Assembly: GCF_001640025.1 (NCBI RefSeq)
Contig: NC_031672.1
Span: forward strand, 4,898,001 to 4,962,000
DNA from: Sugiyamaella lignohabitans
Lineage: Eukaryota; Ascomycota; Dipodascomycetes; Dipodascales; Trichomonascaceae
DNA length: 64,000 bases
Direction of reading: 5' to 3'
Position numbers and translations under genes: made by a program. Position 1 is the first letter of the stretch; every line of letters starts with the position of its first letter. The notes below the pieces were generated by a model. It was not told the origin of the DNA and did no database searches. It worked only from the letters and a program-made list of their open reading frames with translations. Of this stretch, positions 10,389 through 22,621 are shown piece by piece.

Positions 10389-11999
10389 CTATTCTTCATC
10401 ATCTGCCTCTCCATATGAATCATTAGAATATGCCTCTTCATCCTGTTCAGTATGGTTGCGCGGGTTCTTTTCAAAAACATAGCCTTCAGCTAATTCTGTG
10501 ATCTCAAAATTAATGAAATCCTCTGGAAGAACTCCGCCATACTTTTGACATTCTTCAAAATACTTATGTGCACGGGCTGCCAGTTGCTTTAATTTGGCCT
10601 CTCTTTCTACAACTTCGACTTCTAATTTTGCAAATTCTACGCTTCTTAGGGTCATCAGCTGCATTACTGCAATACCGCACAAGGCATAGACGACAGGGTC
10701 TTCGCTATAGGGTGGGATCAAAATCAAGTCTTCAAGTGAATTAAGTGCACTATTAGGATCACCATGTCTCAATTTTGTCAGCAAGCGAAACTTGTTAAAC
10801 GTCACTGCTGATGCTGATATTTTACTTCCATAAGCAGATGCCTCTCTAGGAACAGGAAAGTTTAATATCAACCAATCCAAAAACGTCTCGTCTTCTTTCT
10901 CAGCTGTACTTTGAAGGGTATGAACATCACCATTAGTAGGAAGTTCATTCTCCTTCCGAGGCACGTACGACTCCTGTTCCCTCAACTCCCTCCTCCAAAC
11001 AAGGAGTTCTAGCCCAACTGTCCATAAAAAGCGCACATCAGTCTCAGATATGTGTAGAAGAAGAGAAAAAGCCCTAAATGCCAAAGGATAATCTCCTCGC
11101 ACAATTGCCAACCTTAACAATGAATTGGCAATAACACAATGCTTTCGAATGCGATTTCCATATCTAAAGGGATCAACATCTAGATTAGTTCTAGGAGCCA
11201 AAGAACAAAAACGATATCTTTTTGATGTTACCGCTCCACCAGATAAATATTTCTTCGTCAATAACTTTTTAGTACTAGAGCTCAGATCATCATTTTCATC
11301 TCGTATAAGATTTATAGTGGATGGACTATCGTATATCAATTTTGGAGATACAGCTGCCCTTGGTAAAATGTCCATACCACTACTGATTAAATTAAACATC
11401 TTCGTAACTTTAGAATTCTTGAAATTGGCTCTAACAGAACTGCTCTCTGTTTTGTTATGTAATTGGTCGTCTTCGATATCGTTCTCACTTTCAAAACCAT
11501 CGGCATATTCTCTCACTTGAAATCCATATCGCCTTCGGTCACCCACATCTATTTCACCTTTATAGTTATAAACCTCATTGGAAAACAAACCAATATAAAT
11601 GACATTTTCAACGTCGACACTATCAACTGATCTACCATTCTCATTCTCCAGTTCTAAATCTAGGAGTTCTTCATGGTCATCTTCCTCATCAGTTTCATTA
11701 CTTTCGTTATCGTCTCCCTTAGTTCGGCTGTGCTCGCTGGCATCATTCAGTTTCGTCCTCTTTGATTTTTTCGCTCTTTTAATACTTTCACGACGCTTGC
11801 CAGACTTCGGCCTTCCTTCTTCTTGTCTCTTTATTGGCCTTCTCTTCACCTTGGTATATTTTCTAATTGTATCATATTTTGGATCGAAGGAAAACTTTTT
11901 GATCTCTTCTTGTTCTGCAGTTATGTATCTTAACTTAAGTTTAAATCTCCACGTATCTATCCTAACTCGAGGATCTCGAAACCTCGGTATCTCAAACAT
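10389..11999 (-). CDS. RRN11: RNA polymerase I core factor subunit Rrn11
   Basis: The 536-aa protein matches Rrn11, a subunit of the yeast Pol I core factor (with Rrn6 and Rrn7) that recruits Pol I to the rDNA promoter. Like the baker's yeast protein it starts MFE-[IV]-P and has a basic N-terminus. A long acidic low-complexity region follows (about residues 85-125). The C-terminal half has the helical block LLRLAIVRGDYPLAFRAFSL, followed by a Trp-containing LELL segment that aligns with the Rrn11 TPR-like core. A later IPPYSEDPVVYAL block parallels the TPPFMEDAEVW block. An acidic tail ends the protein. It is divergent from the glutaredoxin gene. Confidence 0.85.
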   Translation of the reverse strand: MFEIPRFRDPRVRIDTWRFKLKLRYITAEQEEIKKFSFDPKYDTIRKYTKVKRRPIKRQEEGRPKSGKRRESIKRAKKSKRTKLNDASEHSRTKGDDNESNETDEEDDHEELLDLELENENGRSVDSVDVENVIYIGLFSNEVYNYKGEIDVGDRRRYGFQVREYADGFESENDIEDDQLHNKTESSSVRANFKNSKVTKMFNLISSGMDILPRAAVSPKLIYDSPSTINLIRDENDDLSSSTKKLLTKKYLSGGAVTSKRYRFCSLAPRTNLDVDPFRYGNRIRKHCVIANSLLRLAIVRGDYPLAFRAFSLLLHISETDVRFLWTVGLELLVWRRELREQESYVPRKENELPTNGDVHTLQSTAEKEDETFLDWLILNFPVPREASAYGSKISASAVTFNKFRLLTKLRHGDPNSALNSLEDLILIPPYSEDPVVYALCGIAVMQLMTLRSVEFAKLEVEVVEREAKLKQLAARAHKYFEECQKYGGVLPEDFINFEITELAEGYVFEKNPRNHTEQDEEAYSNDSYGEADDEE

Positions 12000-12374
12000 C
12001 GGCCAAACCTCAAAAGAAACTTATTTCCATTCAGGTGAACTTCAATTTATCGTGAAGCCGCACGCAAGCACTACCTCTTTGATCTCAAAAGCAAATGCAT
12101 ACAGTTATCTGGGGCACATTTAGTACTTGAGTCAGGCTTACGGCTTAAGGGTCCCATTTTATTTAGGTAAGTTTCGACAATTTTTTATTGTGTTATAAGA
12201 AGATACGAAAGAGCGATTGTTCTAAATCCTGGTGGTATATAACATAACATGCATGCAGGTTTGTGCATGCTCCAGACGCCGTTTATGACGAAATTTGATA
12301 CATCGTGAAGGTGATTGAATATAAAAGGTGTCTCAGAAAACTTTCCTTCTTTTTATTTTCACAGAAACTACAAA
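12000..12374. promoter_or_regulatory. Divergent promoter, RRN11 / glutaredoxin, with TATA box at 12320
   Basis: A TATAAAAG box at 12320-12327 lies 48 bp before the glutaredoxin ATG, and a pyrimidine-rich leader follows it. A GCATGC inverted pair around 12252-12272 could be a binding site. No gene fits in the 375 bp. Confidence 0.5.
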
Positions 12375-12731
12375 ATGTCAGCTCCTTCAACTCCTGTTAA
12401 AGCCCCCGAGGCAGAGCTTCAACAAGCGCGTGATCTAATTAAAAATGAAAAGTTTTTGTTCGTATCAAAGACGTGGTGTCCCGACTGTGTCTATGGAAAG
12501 AAGGTATTTTCTGATTTGAACACCTCGCCTCCTCACCTTGTTGAGCTTGACTTATTGGATAATGGCAAAGAGCTCCAAAGTGCTTTCCTTGAGATTACTA
12601 AACAGAACACTGTCCCTAATGTGTTTATTGATGGTGAACACATTGGTACTGAAGATGACATAGCCAGACTTTTGGAGTCGGGAGAGCTCAAACAAAAGCT
12701 GGAGACAGCTGGATTAATCCCTCAGAACTAG
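12375..12731 (+). CDS. Glutaredoxin, Grx8-like, CPDC active site
   Basis: This 118-aa glutaredoxin-fold protein carries the dithiol motif CPDC (in KTWCPDCVYGKK), not the usual CPYC. It also has the cis-Pro segment NTVPNVFIDGEHIGT. The CPDC motif, the preceding Trp and the C-terminal GLIP are shared with baker's yeast Grx8 (SWCPDCVYA ... GLLP), a cytosolic oxidoreductase with weak activity. The open frame starts at a TTG at 12315, but the first ATG is at 12375 with a CAAAATG context. A TATA box lies 48 bp upstream. Family firm; the Grx8 subgroup is based on the motif. Confidence 0.9.
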   Translation: MSAPSTPVKAPEAELQQARDLIKNEKFLFVSKTWCPDCVYGKKVFSDLNTSPPHLVELDLLDNGKELQSAFLEITKQNTVPNVFIDGEHIGTEDDIARLLESGELKQKLETAGLIPQN

Positions 12732-12931
12732 AGGGATACTATGGAGGCTTAGTGCTCGTTGTTTCGAAATGAATTCGGTGTAATGTTTTGATATATAGAT
12801 AGAGAGTGTTCATTCACCCAAGATTTTTGTCAATAGCCAAGTCACAGATTGGGCTCTGCCCGGTTTGGAGCTGGGCTTTATATTCAGGTTAAAGAGTACA
12901 CTGATCTTTATTGCGATCTATATACCACTAT

Positions 12932-15171
<2,240 letters not shown>

Positions 15172-15852
15172 TTATTGGTAAAGATTCCGCTGTTCCCTAG
15201 CCAGTGCTTCCTGCACCATGTTACCACATAGCTTTGCATACGGATTTACTTTCGACGATAGTTCCTTGGCCAATTCACTGCCATATTCGCCAGCACGATA
15301 CAACATTTGACTCGCTTTTTCTTCAAAGTTCCATGCTCTATCGGCGTTAGCAGGGATCCCAGCCATTTTGATATATATAGCCCCTAACTGTGTATATGCA
15401 TTTTGCAGCAGAGTTGCCTGCATCTTTGATACTATGATATCAAGTCCTGAATTTTTACCTTCAGGCTCAGCTAACTTGATAGCTTTTTCTAAATCGTCAA
15501 TGATGCTATTGAACTGAGATTCTTCGTTTGCGTCATTAGAAATTAAAAGCCGTTTAAGCTGTGCTCGGTTGTTATAGGCTGATGCATAATTGGGTTCCTG
15601 CTTGATAATTGAGTCTAATATCGCAGATGCCCGTTCATAATCTTTTTGATTTTCGATGAGTTTGATGGCAGTTTTCTCCATTTCTACTAAAGGTTCGACC
15701 TCTTTAATATGCCTGTCTGGCTGCATTTCCACGTCTACCACTATTTTTCTTTTGTTAGGGTTGCTGAACTCGATAGCAGGCCCTTCACCTCCGCCCAAAA
15801 TAGTTGAAAGGACGAACTGGTCGTTTTTACTCAAGGTGGTTGCTAAAGACAT
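15172..15852 (-). CDS. TTC36-like tetratricopeptide protein
   Basis: The 226-aa protein is a TPR protein matching animal TTC36 (HBP21). Shared signatures are the TPR helix with SAYNNRAQ (near residues 92-100) followed by a DLEKAIKLA helix. The C-terminal VNPYAKLCGNMVQEAL block parallels VL/LNPYA-LCN-ML in the human protein. Order and spacing of blocks also agree. Human TTC36 binds and stabilises HPD, and Hsp70 binding is reported too. Here the next gene on the same strand encodes HPPD. The N-terminal 60 residues are less conserved. Start ATG at 15852 is the first in frame. Family assignment is strong; a role in HPPD stability here is inference. Confidence 0.85.
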   Translation of the reverse strand: MSLATTLSKNDQFVLSTILGGGEGPAIEFSNPNKRKIVVDVEMQPDRHIKEVEPLVEMEKTAIKLIENQKDYERASAILDSIIKQEPNYASAYNNRAQLKRLLISNDANEESQFNSIIDDLEKAIKLAEPEGKNSGLDIIVSKMQATLLQNAYTQLGAIYIKMAGIPANADRAWNFEEKASQMLYRAGEYGSELAKELSSKVNPYAKLCGNMVQEALAREQRNLYQ

Positions 15853-16240
15853 CTTTAGAAATTAATAAGATGACCTTGGCTTGATTTAAATTCGGTTTAA
15901 CTGACATTGAAATACATTCATACGAACATACTTATATTTATAAGATCACATGCTGTAAAGCCGCACCTGTAGGCACATCCGCCAACAGCCGAAAAGTGGA
16001 GTGCTCTTACACTACTACATCTCTCAAAGTTCAAGAACTGAAGGTGGGACAATTTAACCTCGCAAATTAATTATTTTTATAAACTAATCAATTATTCGCT
16101 TGTACAAATCTTATAGACGGGTATATACTAAAACCAGTTTACCCACTGGTTTGTACCGTTGAATTCACTGATTTTGACAAAGACTTTGTTTAGGCAACCT
16201 GAGTAGCTACTAAGCAACCAGACAAATTAGAATTTCCTTC
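15853..16240. other. Promoter of TTC36-like gene and 3' flank of RRM gene
   Basis: A 388-bp AT-rich spacer with no supported gene. It holds the TTC36-like promoter and the transcript end of the neighbouring RRM gene. Confidence 0.35.
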
Positions 16241-18846
16241 CTAACTTATGTCAGATGCACTAACGATTGATGGGTTTGATGTCTCATCATTATCCTCTCC
16301 TGTTGAATCCTCAAGACGGTTAATACTACCCTTAGTCACCGAACTAGAGCTGGTACCAGCCGAAAGAGCTTTTCTCCCATATTTACCTTTTGAAAACTTA
16401 TCATTGGTATAGGCAAACTCCACACTGACAGTAAAACAACCTATCTGGCATCCATTCATTCTGACTAAAGCGTTCAGGGCAGATCGGTGGTCATAGTATT
16501 CGATGAAACCGAACAATCTCTGAGGCTTAGAACCAAACCTATCTAAGGGACTAGGAGCAAACGACTTTTCGTGAGGATGACACAATTTTGCAGATTTTAC
16601 TCTACCAAATTCCATAAAGAGACGTTTAAAATCGGTGTTACTAGTAAAAATTTGGTGATCCAGGTTTTTGACATAAAGTCGACAATTATCGGTCACTGCA
16701 GAAGGTGACAACATATCTTGAGGAAGGCCTAGTGGGAGTTGTCTGGGGATCGGACTGTCAGGTCCTAGTCCAGGTCCAATAGTATGCTCACGACGTCTCT
16801 CAGAAGGTTCAGAACCGTAATTTTTTCTACTTGCTGTAGTCGGTCGTTCTGTAAAATCTGTCTGAAACTGATCCGGGTTCAAAAATTGCATCTGAGAACC
16901 GGAGTGCTCAGAAGGATAAATCTGATAGTTAGCACCTGATCCTGGAAACGTTTGTTGGTTATAGGGTGCAAAAGATGCAATTGTATAGCCAAGTCTCATT
17001 CCATCAGGGTTAAACATGGGTGGCACCATGGAGTACGGATAGAACATCATCGAGGGTCGTGGGAACTGCCAGTGATTCTGCTGAGGGATATTATATGGGT
17101 AAGATCCGTACGGAAATTGAAGACCAGGGCCAGGCTGAGCAGACGAAGATGCACTATCGGGAGACGACGGAGGTACCGTGTTGTTTGATTTTTTGGACTC
17201 GCCATCACTAGGTGTTGATGGACAGTAGTAGTTTTTCTCGTAGTTAGACGATAGGTTGATGTAAGAAAATACATCTCTTGTACTCGTAAGTTCACTGGGG
17301 AAAATCTGTAAAATAATACTACCCACCATAAACAATTGATCATGATCGGAAAATGATTTCGCAGAGTCGCGAGTAGTCATCTGTACGAGACCCTGACGCT
17401 TGCCATATTCATCCTTATCATTATAGATAAAAGTACTATCAACACGATCGTACGCTGCAAACACCTCGAACAAAGTCTGAGGATTCCACTGCTCAGGAAT
17501 TCCCGCTACTCTCAATACACTTCCTGGGCAGGAGGGTCCAGTGGCTAAAAACGAGGCTTTGTTGCGCATATTAACGGTGACAGTTGATTCATTATCATCT
17601 CGAGGGATATCGCTTCTGAGAGACTCATGGGACCTGTCACTTGCGGTGTCTAGCTCTGGTGTATCAATTGTCAATACATCACTGCTGCTAGTAGGAGGTG
17701 ACTCAATAGTCACAGATTCGTCCTTATCCAAACTCACAGTGTCAGAAGATTGACCGTCGGTCGTTGAAATACTAGTCTCTGAATTAGTGCCAGGGTGTTC
17801 TGAATGGGATTTTGTCAGAGAAGTTGACTCAGAGGTAGGTGCTATTTTTGAGAAAACATCGGTAACCACAGTACCAGAAGCCTCATTGGAATTTTTAATC
17901 TCAGATAAAGATCTAATCGAATTGCTGATTGTATTTGATATTTCTTGAGATGTTGCAGTCTCTTCTGTGCTGGGAACTTTTTCAATCGATGCAGAACCAG
18001 TTTTTTCTGAAGCAGCATTAGGCCGGCGAGCCTGGTCGTCAGAAACCAAATCAGGCGAATCGGTAGTAGCAAGAGGACTGCCGACTTTGGTGCCAGAGGC
18101 GCCATGTTGTGCAATTTTATTGATGCTGCCATCATTTTTAGGTACAGCTCCACTTTGAGGATGATCAGCGTACCTATGCTTAAAGAAACTAGATAAGGGT
18201 TAGGATAAAGTTAATCATGCATAATCTGGCGGTGGTTAGTAGATCATACGCACACTTTCAAATCACCCAGAAATAGAGGTTCAGTAGAGTTGAGCAGTAG
18301 TTGGGCAGACTCGGAATCAGTGAACTCAATAAAAGCATAACAAATGCGATTGAATCGGTGAGTCTTGATGACAATAGATTGAATATTCGCTAGTCTTTCG
18401 TTAGTCTCAGCACTGCATTTCTTGTGTATTGAGTTTGACTCACCGAAGCCTTTGAGTAATCCCTTGACATCCTCCTCAGTTGTTTGGTAAGGTACATTAC
18501 CCATGTATACAGAGTTAGGTATAATCATAGAGAAATTTGCTAGACGTCTTGGTCTTCCGTTATTATATGAGTTGTATCCATAATAATTATTAGCATCCCT
18601 GCTGTTGTATGTCGGGTACGATTTTGTTTGATGGTGTTGAGGTTTTCGGGTATCACTTCCAGCTGAGTTTTTCATTTGAAAATAAAATTTTTGGGTTGGA
18701 CGACTGGTTCTAATTGAATTGTAATCATTACTGTACTTTTGGTTTCTGCGATATCTGTCAGTATTGTTAGCCACATGGTTAATTATGTTGCTGCCAGAAT
18801 CGCTTTCACCCACGTCATGGCGAGGTTGACCGACTGGGAAAGCCAT
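16241..18846 (-). CDS. Three-RRM RNA-binding protein (one intron)
   Basis: Two exons on the minus strand, 18254-18846 and 16241-18188, flank a 65-nt intron (GTGCGT...CCTAAC...CTAG). They total 2,541 nt and encode 846 aa. RRM1 begins SVYMGNVPYQTTEEDVKGLL near residue 112. Its last strand reads DLKV then FFKHRYADHPQ across the splice. RRM2 starts VLRVAGIPEQW in the middle. RRM3 starts CRLYVKNLDHQIFT and ends with FGFIEYYDHRSALNAL. Between RRM2 and RRM3 lies a Pro/Tyr/Met-rich low-complexity region. The N-terminus is Asn/Tyr/Arg-rich. Overall it recalls meiotic or mRNA-regulating multi-RRM proteins such as Rim4, but orthology is not proven. The ATG at 18846 is the first in frame. Confidence 0.78.
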
Positions 18847-20135
18847 TATTAGAGTAATAAGAACACTCAGAAAATACAAAAGTAAGAACAGGGCTAAAGT
18901 TTAAAGTCGAGTATTTTTTTGACGAAAAGTTTCAATTTCAAATTTTTGCAAAGTTTTAAATGTTGTGAGATAGATGAAGGGTACTGGAATAATTTTTAAA
19001 TAATTGTATACATAACTGACAGGGGTAGTAGGTTCTCAGCCGTATGTTTGTTACCTAGGCGCACTGTGGTGCAAGGTTGTTGCCAAAGATCAACATACCA
19101 CAACCAGAGCCCAGACGTGATTTTACGTCCACTTAGTCTTGATCCCTTAAGACATGCTATGCTTGTCATAGACATTATCTCGAGTGAGATATGAAATATT
19201 CCAGAGTTCTATTACGGCAATATGCAGAATTCTATACAGAAGCACCGGGCAAGGGTTCTCAATTCATAGGAATATCATGCAATGGTACATGTGTCTGTTA
19301 TCTCTTATCTCTTGTCTATCTGAAAACAGGATAATAGCGGAAGACTTGCAACATTTCTCATTGCTCAAACTTAAACTTTACACATCATACAATATGTGCA
19401 CACAGCATGCAGATAATGAAACGGTCTTTCGGTAAGGAGCTCGGACGTAGTAAAACGCGCTAGACAAAATAAAACAGATTATGTCGTATAATAAAATATC
19501 AGTTACACCAGTTCTGAAGCAAACGGAAACTCCGCACTTTGAATAGGGCATAAATCTCTCAAGATTAAACGAGCAGTTCAAATAAGTTCGAGATACAAAA
19601 AAGTGCCATACTTCAAGTTTTATCAAGTTAGACTATCAAGAGAGTCTCAGGTTTTAACTGATGTTTTCAGGGTCTGTTCAGCACGGCAATCTGCTTGTAG
19701 ATCTGACACATCTGTATCGCCGAAGATACCTAAACCACGTTCCGAGTAGATCTGCAGACATATCCATTTCTGGCTACAGGTCGGCATGAGTCCTTAATAA
19801 AAGCTGCTAGGTAGATAAAGTTAGCTGGCTTCCAAGTTCTGTCTGGTGTAATTGTATTTGTATTTGTGACTCACAAATATGAAATAGGCGACCTGTAAGG
19901 AAGGTTTTTGCAACTATTTATACAAAGATAAATTGCCGGTATTGCTTTTAAAGATTAGATTTTAATATTGGACAGGTACGAGTGGGGCCTGGCACTCTTG
20001 GTTCATTGAAACCAACATCAAAACAACAAATTTCAGGACTCGAATAGACACCCCTTCATACCATTGGCTTCTAAGGTTGGCCAAAATTGAAAGAAGAGCA
20101 ATATTAAAAGCCAAGATTGTTGGCTCCTTTTAATC
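18847..20135. other. Divergent promoter, RRM gene / CASTOR-like gene
   Basis: A 1,289-bp spacer. Frames of 82-83 codons at 19184-19435 and 19378-19626 overlap on opposite strands and have no features, so they are treated as chance. Poly-T and AT-rich blocks flank 18920-19010 and 19850-19960. No RNA gene was identified. Confidence 0.4.
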
Positions 20136-21398
20136 ATGAATATTCAAGTTGAACTATTTGATACGTCGCTTAGCTTGATATCCATTCCACTTGCATGCTA
20201 TCCCCAGTTTTGCCAAGGAATTCTGAGATTAGCACTTGGAACTTGGAAAGCTGAGTTGAGAAAGCAAAAGGAACGGGATGATGAGCTTAGGAATGGAAGT
20301 GGTAGCTGGACCGGTCTTCAGAATGATGGCTTTAGCACTCCTCCGAGCCCATCAGTATCAGAGAGTAACGCACAAAAACGGCTGTCCCTGCATCACGTTG
20401 AGGATAATTCAAATGTTTCCACGCCAATATCGAGCTTACCGCCAAGTCAAGATATCGAGGAGCTCTGCGACCTCCTAGAGGACTTTATAAATATATCATT
20501 TACGCCTATTGAGTGCTCTGTCATTTGTCCAACTCAACTAGTAAAGCTTTTATTTGGGGATACTTTATCAAGTGTCGGTAAACCTTTGAATGTGCAAGTT
20601 ATCAAGGATGAGTATGTTGCCATTAAAGTGGACTGCGATGGACAGGACACGGGATCAAGCGTATTGACTATTAGTTATCCACTATCATCTGCAGGGATCC
20701 CGATATTTTTTATCGCTACTTATTTCTCAGACTATGTACTGGTGCCGGTTCGTGAAAGGCATCGAGTAATAAAGACGCTGGAATCTCAGAATTTTATATT
20801 CTCTGATATTTCTAATTCGTACATTTCAATATCCGACGAGAGTTCTCCAGCATTAAAAGCATATGGAGAAAACACGACAGTTGACAGTAGCTCTGAAGAC
20901 TCGAAAAATTCTCTAAAGGAGAAGACTTTAGAGCTATTCCAGACCTATAATGTAGCTCCATTAGTGGATGCATCTACAAAATTACTGTTGACAGGTGCGC
21001 GTGCTGGTGTACTTGCAAAGGGAAATAGAGAAAGTAACGACGTCTATTTATCCATTGTGAGAATTTTGCTATCTCCACCGAATTTCTTTTCCCTGACTAT
21101 TATTTCAGGATCCGAAATATCATTTTTGGTTGATAGTGATACAGCTTCACTCTTTCCTTCACATTTACTCCTTGGTTCACCCACGGATTTTGTACAGCCT
21201 GTTTCATTTGACTTGCGCAAGTTGCCAGAGGATTCTACTGGTATTGTTTCTGGTCTGGCAAGCATATTTTCTGATTCTGCGCAAGAGACGGAAATGGTTC
21301 ACATAAGATATTTGTCTACCGCGTTAACAAGTGTCGTGCTTGTGAGTGAAGATGATTTTGAGAATGCTCAAAAATCGCTCGAGAGAGCCAATCCATAA
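20136..21398 (+). CDS. CASTOR-like ACT-domain protein
   Basis: This 420-aa protein looks like a fungal member of the CASTOR (GATSL) family of tandem ACT-domain proteins. In mammals CASTOR1 senses arginine and inhibits GATOR2, hence mTORC1. Visible matches are an ACT block PLSSAGIPIFFIATYFSDYV near residues 183-204 and a C-terminal half with VDSDTASLFPSHLLLGS. The latter aligns with MDAETQKKFPSDLLLTS of CASTOR1. A last strand, YLSTALTSVVLVSEDDF, follows. Two insertions, about residues 45-100 and 230-265, are Ser-rich. At positions equivalent to the human ligand residues F301 and D304 I see Ala and Ser. It sits 23 nt before the next gene. Fold is well supported; arginine sensing is not. Confidence 0.72.
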   Translation: MNIQVELFDTSLSLISIPLACYPQFCQGILRLALGTWKAELRKQKERDDELRNGSGSWTGLQNDGFSTPPSPSVSESNAQKRLSLHHVEDNSNVSTPISSLPPSQDIEELCDLLEDFINISFTPIECSVICPTQLVKLLFGDTLSSVGKPLNVQVIKDEYVAIKVDCDGQDTGSSVLTISYPLSSAGIPIFFIATYFSDYVLVPVRERHRVIKTLESQNFIFSDISNSYISISDESSPALKAYGENTTVDSSSEDSKNSLKEKTLELFQTYNVAPLVDASTKLLLTGARAGVLAKGNRESNDVYLSIVRILLSPPNFFSLTIISGSEISFLVDSDTASLFPSHLLLGSPTDFVQPVSFDLRKLPEDSTGIVSGLASIFSDSAQETEMVHIRYLSTALTSVVLVSEDDFENAQKSLERANP

Positions 21399-21421
21399 AT
21401 AACTTCTCTTTGTATATAGTT

Positions 21422-22543
21422 ATGACGAGTAATGAATTAATTTATAAACAGATGGCGGTTTACATGAAAAATGTATGTAGATCAAAAGATAAGATAGTGA
21501 AGCTGGCGAGGCTCGGATTATGCATAAAGAATAGCAGCATGCGACATCTGTTTGCCATGTACAAGATTAATCTAATGAAACTTAGTGACCTGATTGTTTC
21601 TCAAGCTAAAGAAGAACTGTGCGCTCATTTAATCAACACCATACCCCTAACGGATCATTCCAAAGTGACAAATGATATCGTCTCTTCCATAAATCGTGTT
21701 GTTGATCGGTGTACCAATTTGCATATCAGCGACTGTAGACATTGTTTATTATCATTAATACCTCTTAGTCCATCGCCTATATTTGACTCTCTTATCACAT
21801 ATTTGACAGCACTTTCTCGATCCATAAAGACACGTAGAAGGAAACGACTCTATTTATTATACCTGGTCCATGACATTATTCACGGGCTGAACTTGAAATG
21901 TTCTCAAGGAAGTCATGGCCGAGGCTATTGGGTAGAACCTGACAGAATAATCCAGTTGTTCGCATTAGCATGGGAACCCCATATAAATCGGGAGGAACTC
22001 GATGAATTACTGAAAATCTGGACAGAACAGCAATTATTTGAATCTCTAGACTTATTTAAAGATGAAGCTACTCTTATGTCCAATATTGCAGATGATCAAT
22101 ATTTTTGCGCGCTGCCACCAAGCCTACCAAGAATATCGGACTACTATCTCTCAAAGCTAAGGAATGATCGAACTCCTCTCTATATCATGCCTGTATCGTT
22201 TTCGCTATCTTCTCATTATGGATCAGGGCTTCTACCATCATCCCTGGAGGTACAACAAGCATTGACCACTTTCTATGACGGATTAGAGAACCAGGGAGTT
22301 GATTTTAGCGAGGCAGACGAGGAGAATAGCGCCATAATTAGTGGGAAGGAAGATGGACAATTACCTACAAATAGACAAACCTGGACATATAATGGATGGA
22401 CGGCCGAGTTTGAATCAGCTTACACCAATCCTGTCTCACATCATCAGTTCCTTCTTAGTCAGAACAAGTCATCGAGCCATCAAATGCTATCAGACAGTGG
22501 CATACTGTTTAACGCATTTAAGCCACCTGAGAGATATTCATAA
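21422..22543 (+). CDS. CID-domain (RPR) protein, CHERP-like candidate
   Basis: The 373-aa protein has a CTD-interacting-like helical fold. The diagnostic helix RRRKRLYLLYLVHDIIHG lies near residues 139-156. The downstream helix ELDELLKIWTEQQLFES matches the usual K-LL-IW-ERQ-F pattern of CID proteins. CID proteins bind the RNA polymerase II tail and link transcription to RNA processing. The C-terminal part (DRTPLYIMPVSFSLSSHYG and onward) is rich in aromatic and polar residues and unassigned. The frame has a TTG at 21410, but the first ATG is 21422. It starts only 23 nt after the CASTOR-like stop, in another frame. Alternatives are a pre-mRNA splicing factor of the CHERP type. Confidence 0.62.
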   Translation: MTSNELIYKQMAVYMKNVCRSKDKIVKLARLGLCIKNSSMRHLFAMYKINLMKLSDLIVSQAKEELCAHLINTIPLTDHSKVTNDIVSSINRVVDRCTNLHISDCRHCLLSLIPLSPSPIFDSLITYLTALSRSIKTRRRKRLYLLYLVHDIIHGLNLKCSQGSHGRGYWVEPDRIIQLFALAWEPHINREELDELLKIWTEQQLFESLDLFKDEATLMSNIADDQYFCALPPSLPRISDYYLSKLRNDRTPLYIMPVSFSLSSHYGSGLLPSSLEVQQALTTFYDGLENQGVDFSEADEENSAIISGKEDGQLPTNRQTWTYNGWTAEFESAYTNPVSHHQFLLSQNKSSSHQMLSDSGILFNAFKPPERYS

Positions 22544-22621
22544 ATATATATACACTCGAATTACCACTATGTGAAGCTTAGCGCCAAAAGCACACGTACA
22601 AGACAATTTCTAAATACTAAA

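Noticed and set aside
11599..12123. 174-aa Ser-rich frame opposite RRN11
   Set aside because: Antisense shadow of the acidic stretch of RRN11 (Glu/Asp codons read as Ser/Phe on the other strand).
21339..21450. Intron fusing the CASTOR-like and CID proteins
   Set aside because: It would keep frame, but lacks the CTAAC branch site seen in the other introns and removes the conserved last strand of the ACT domain.
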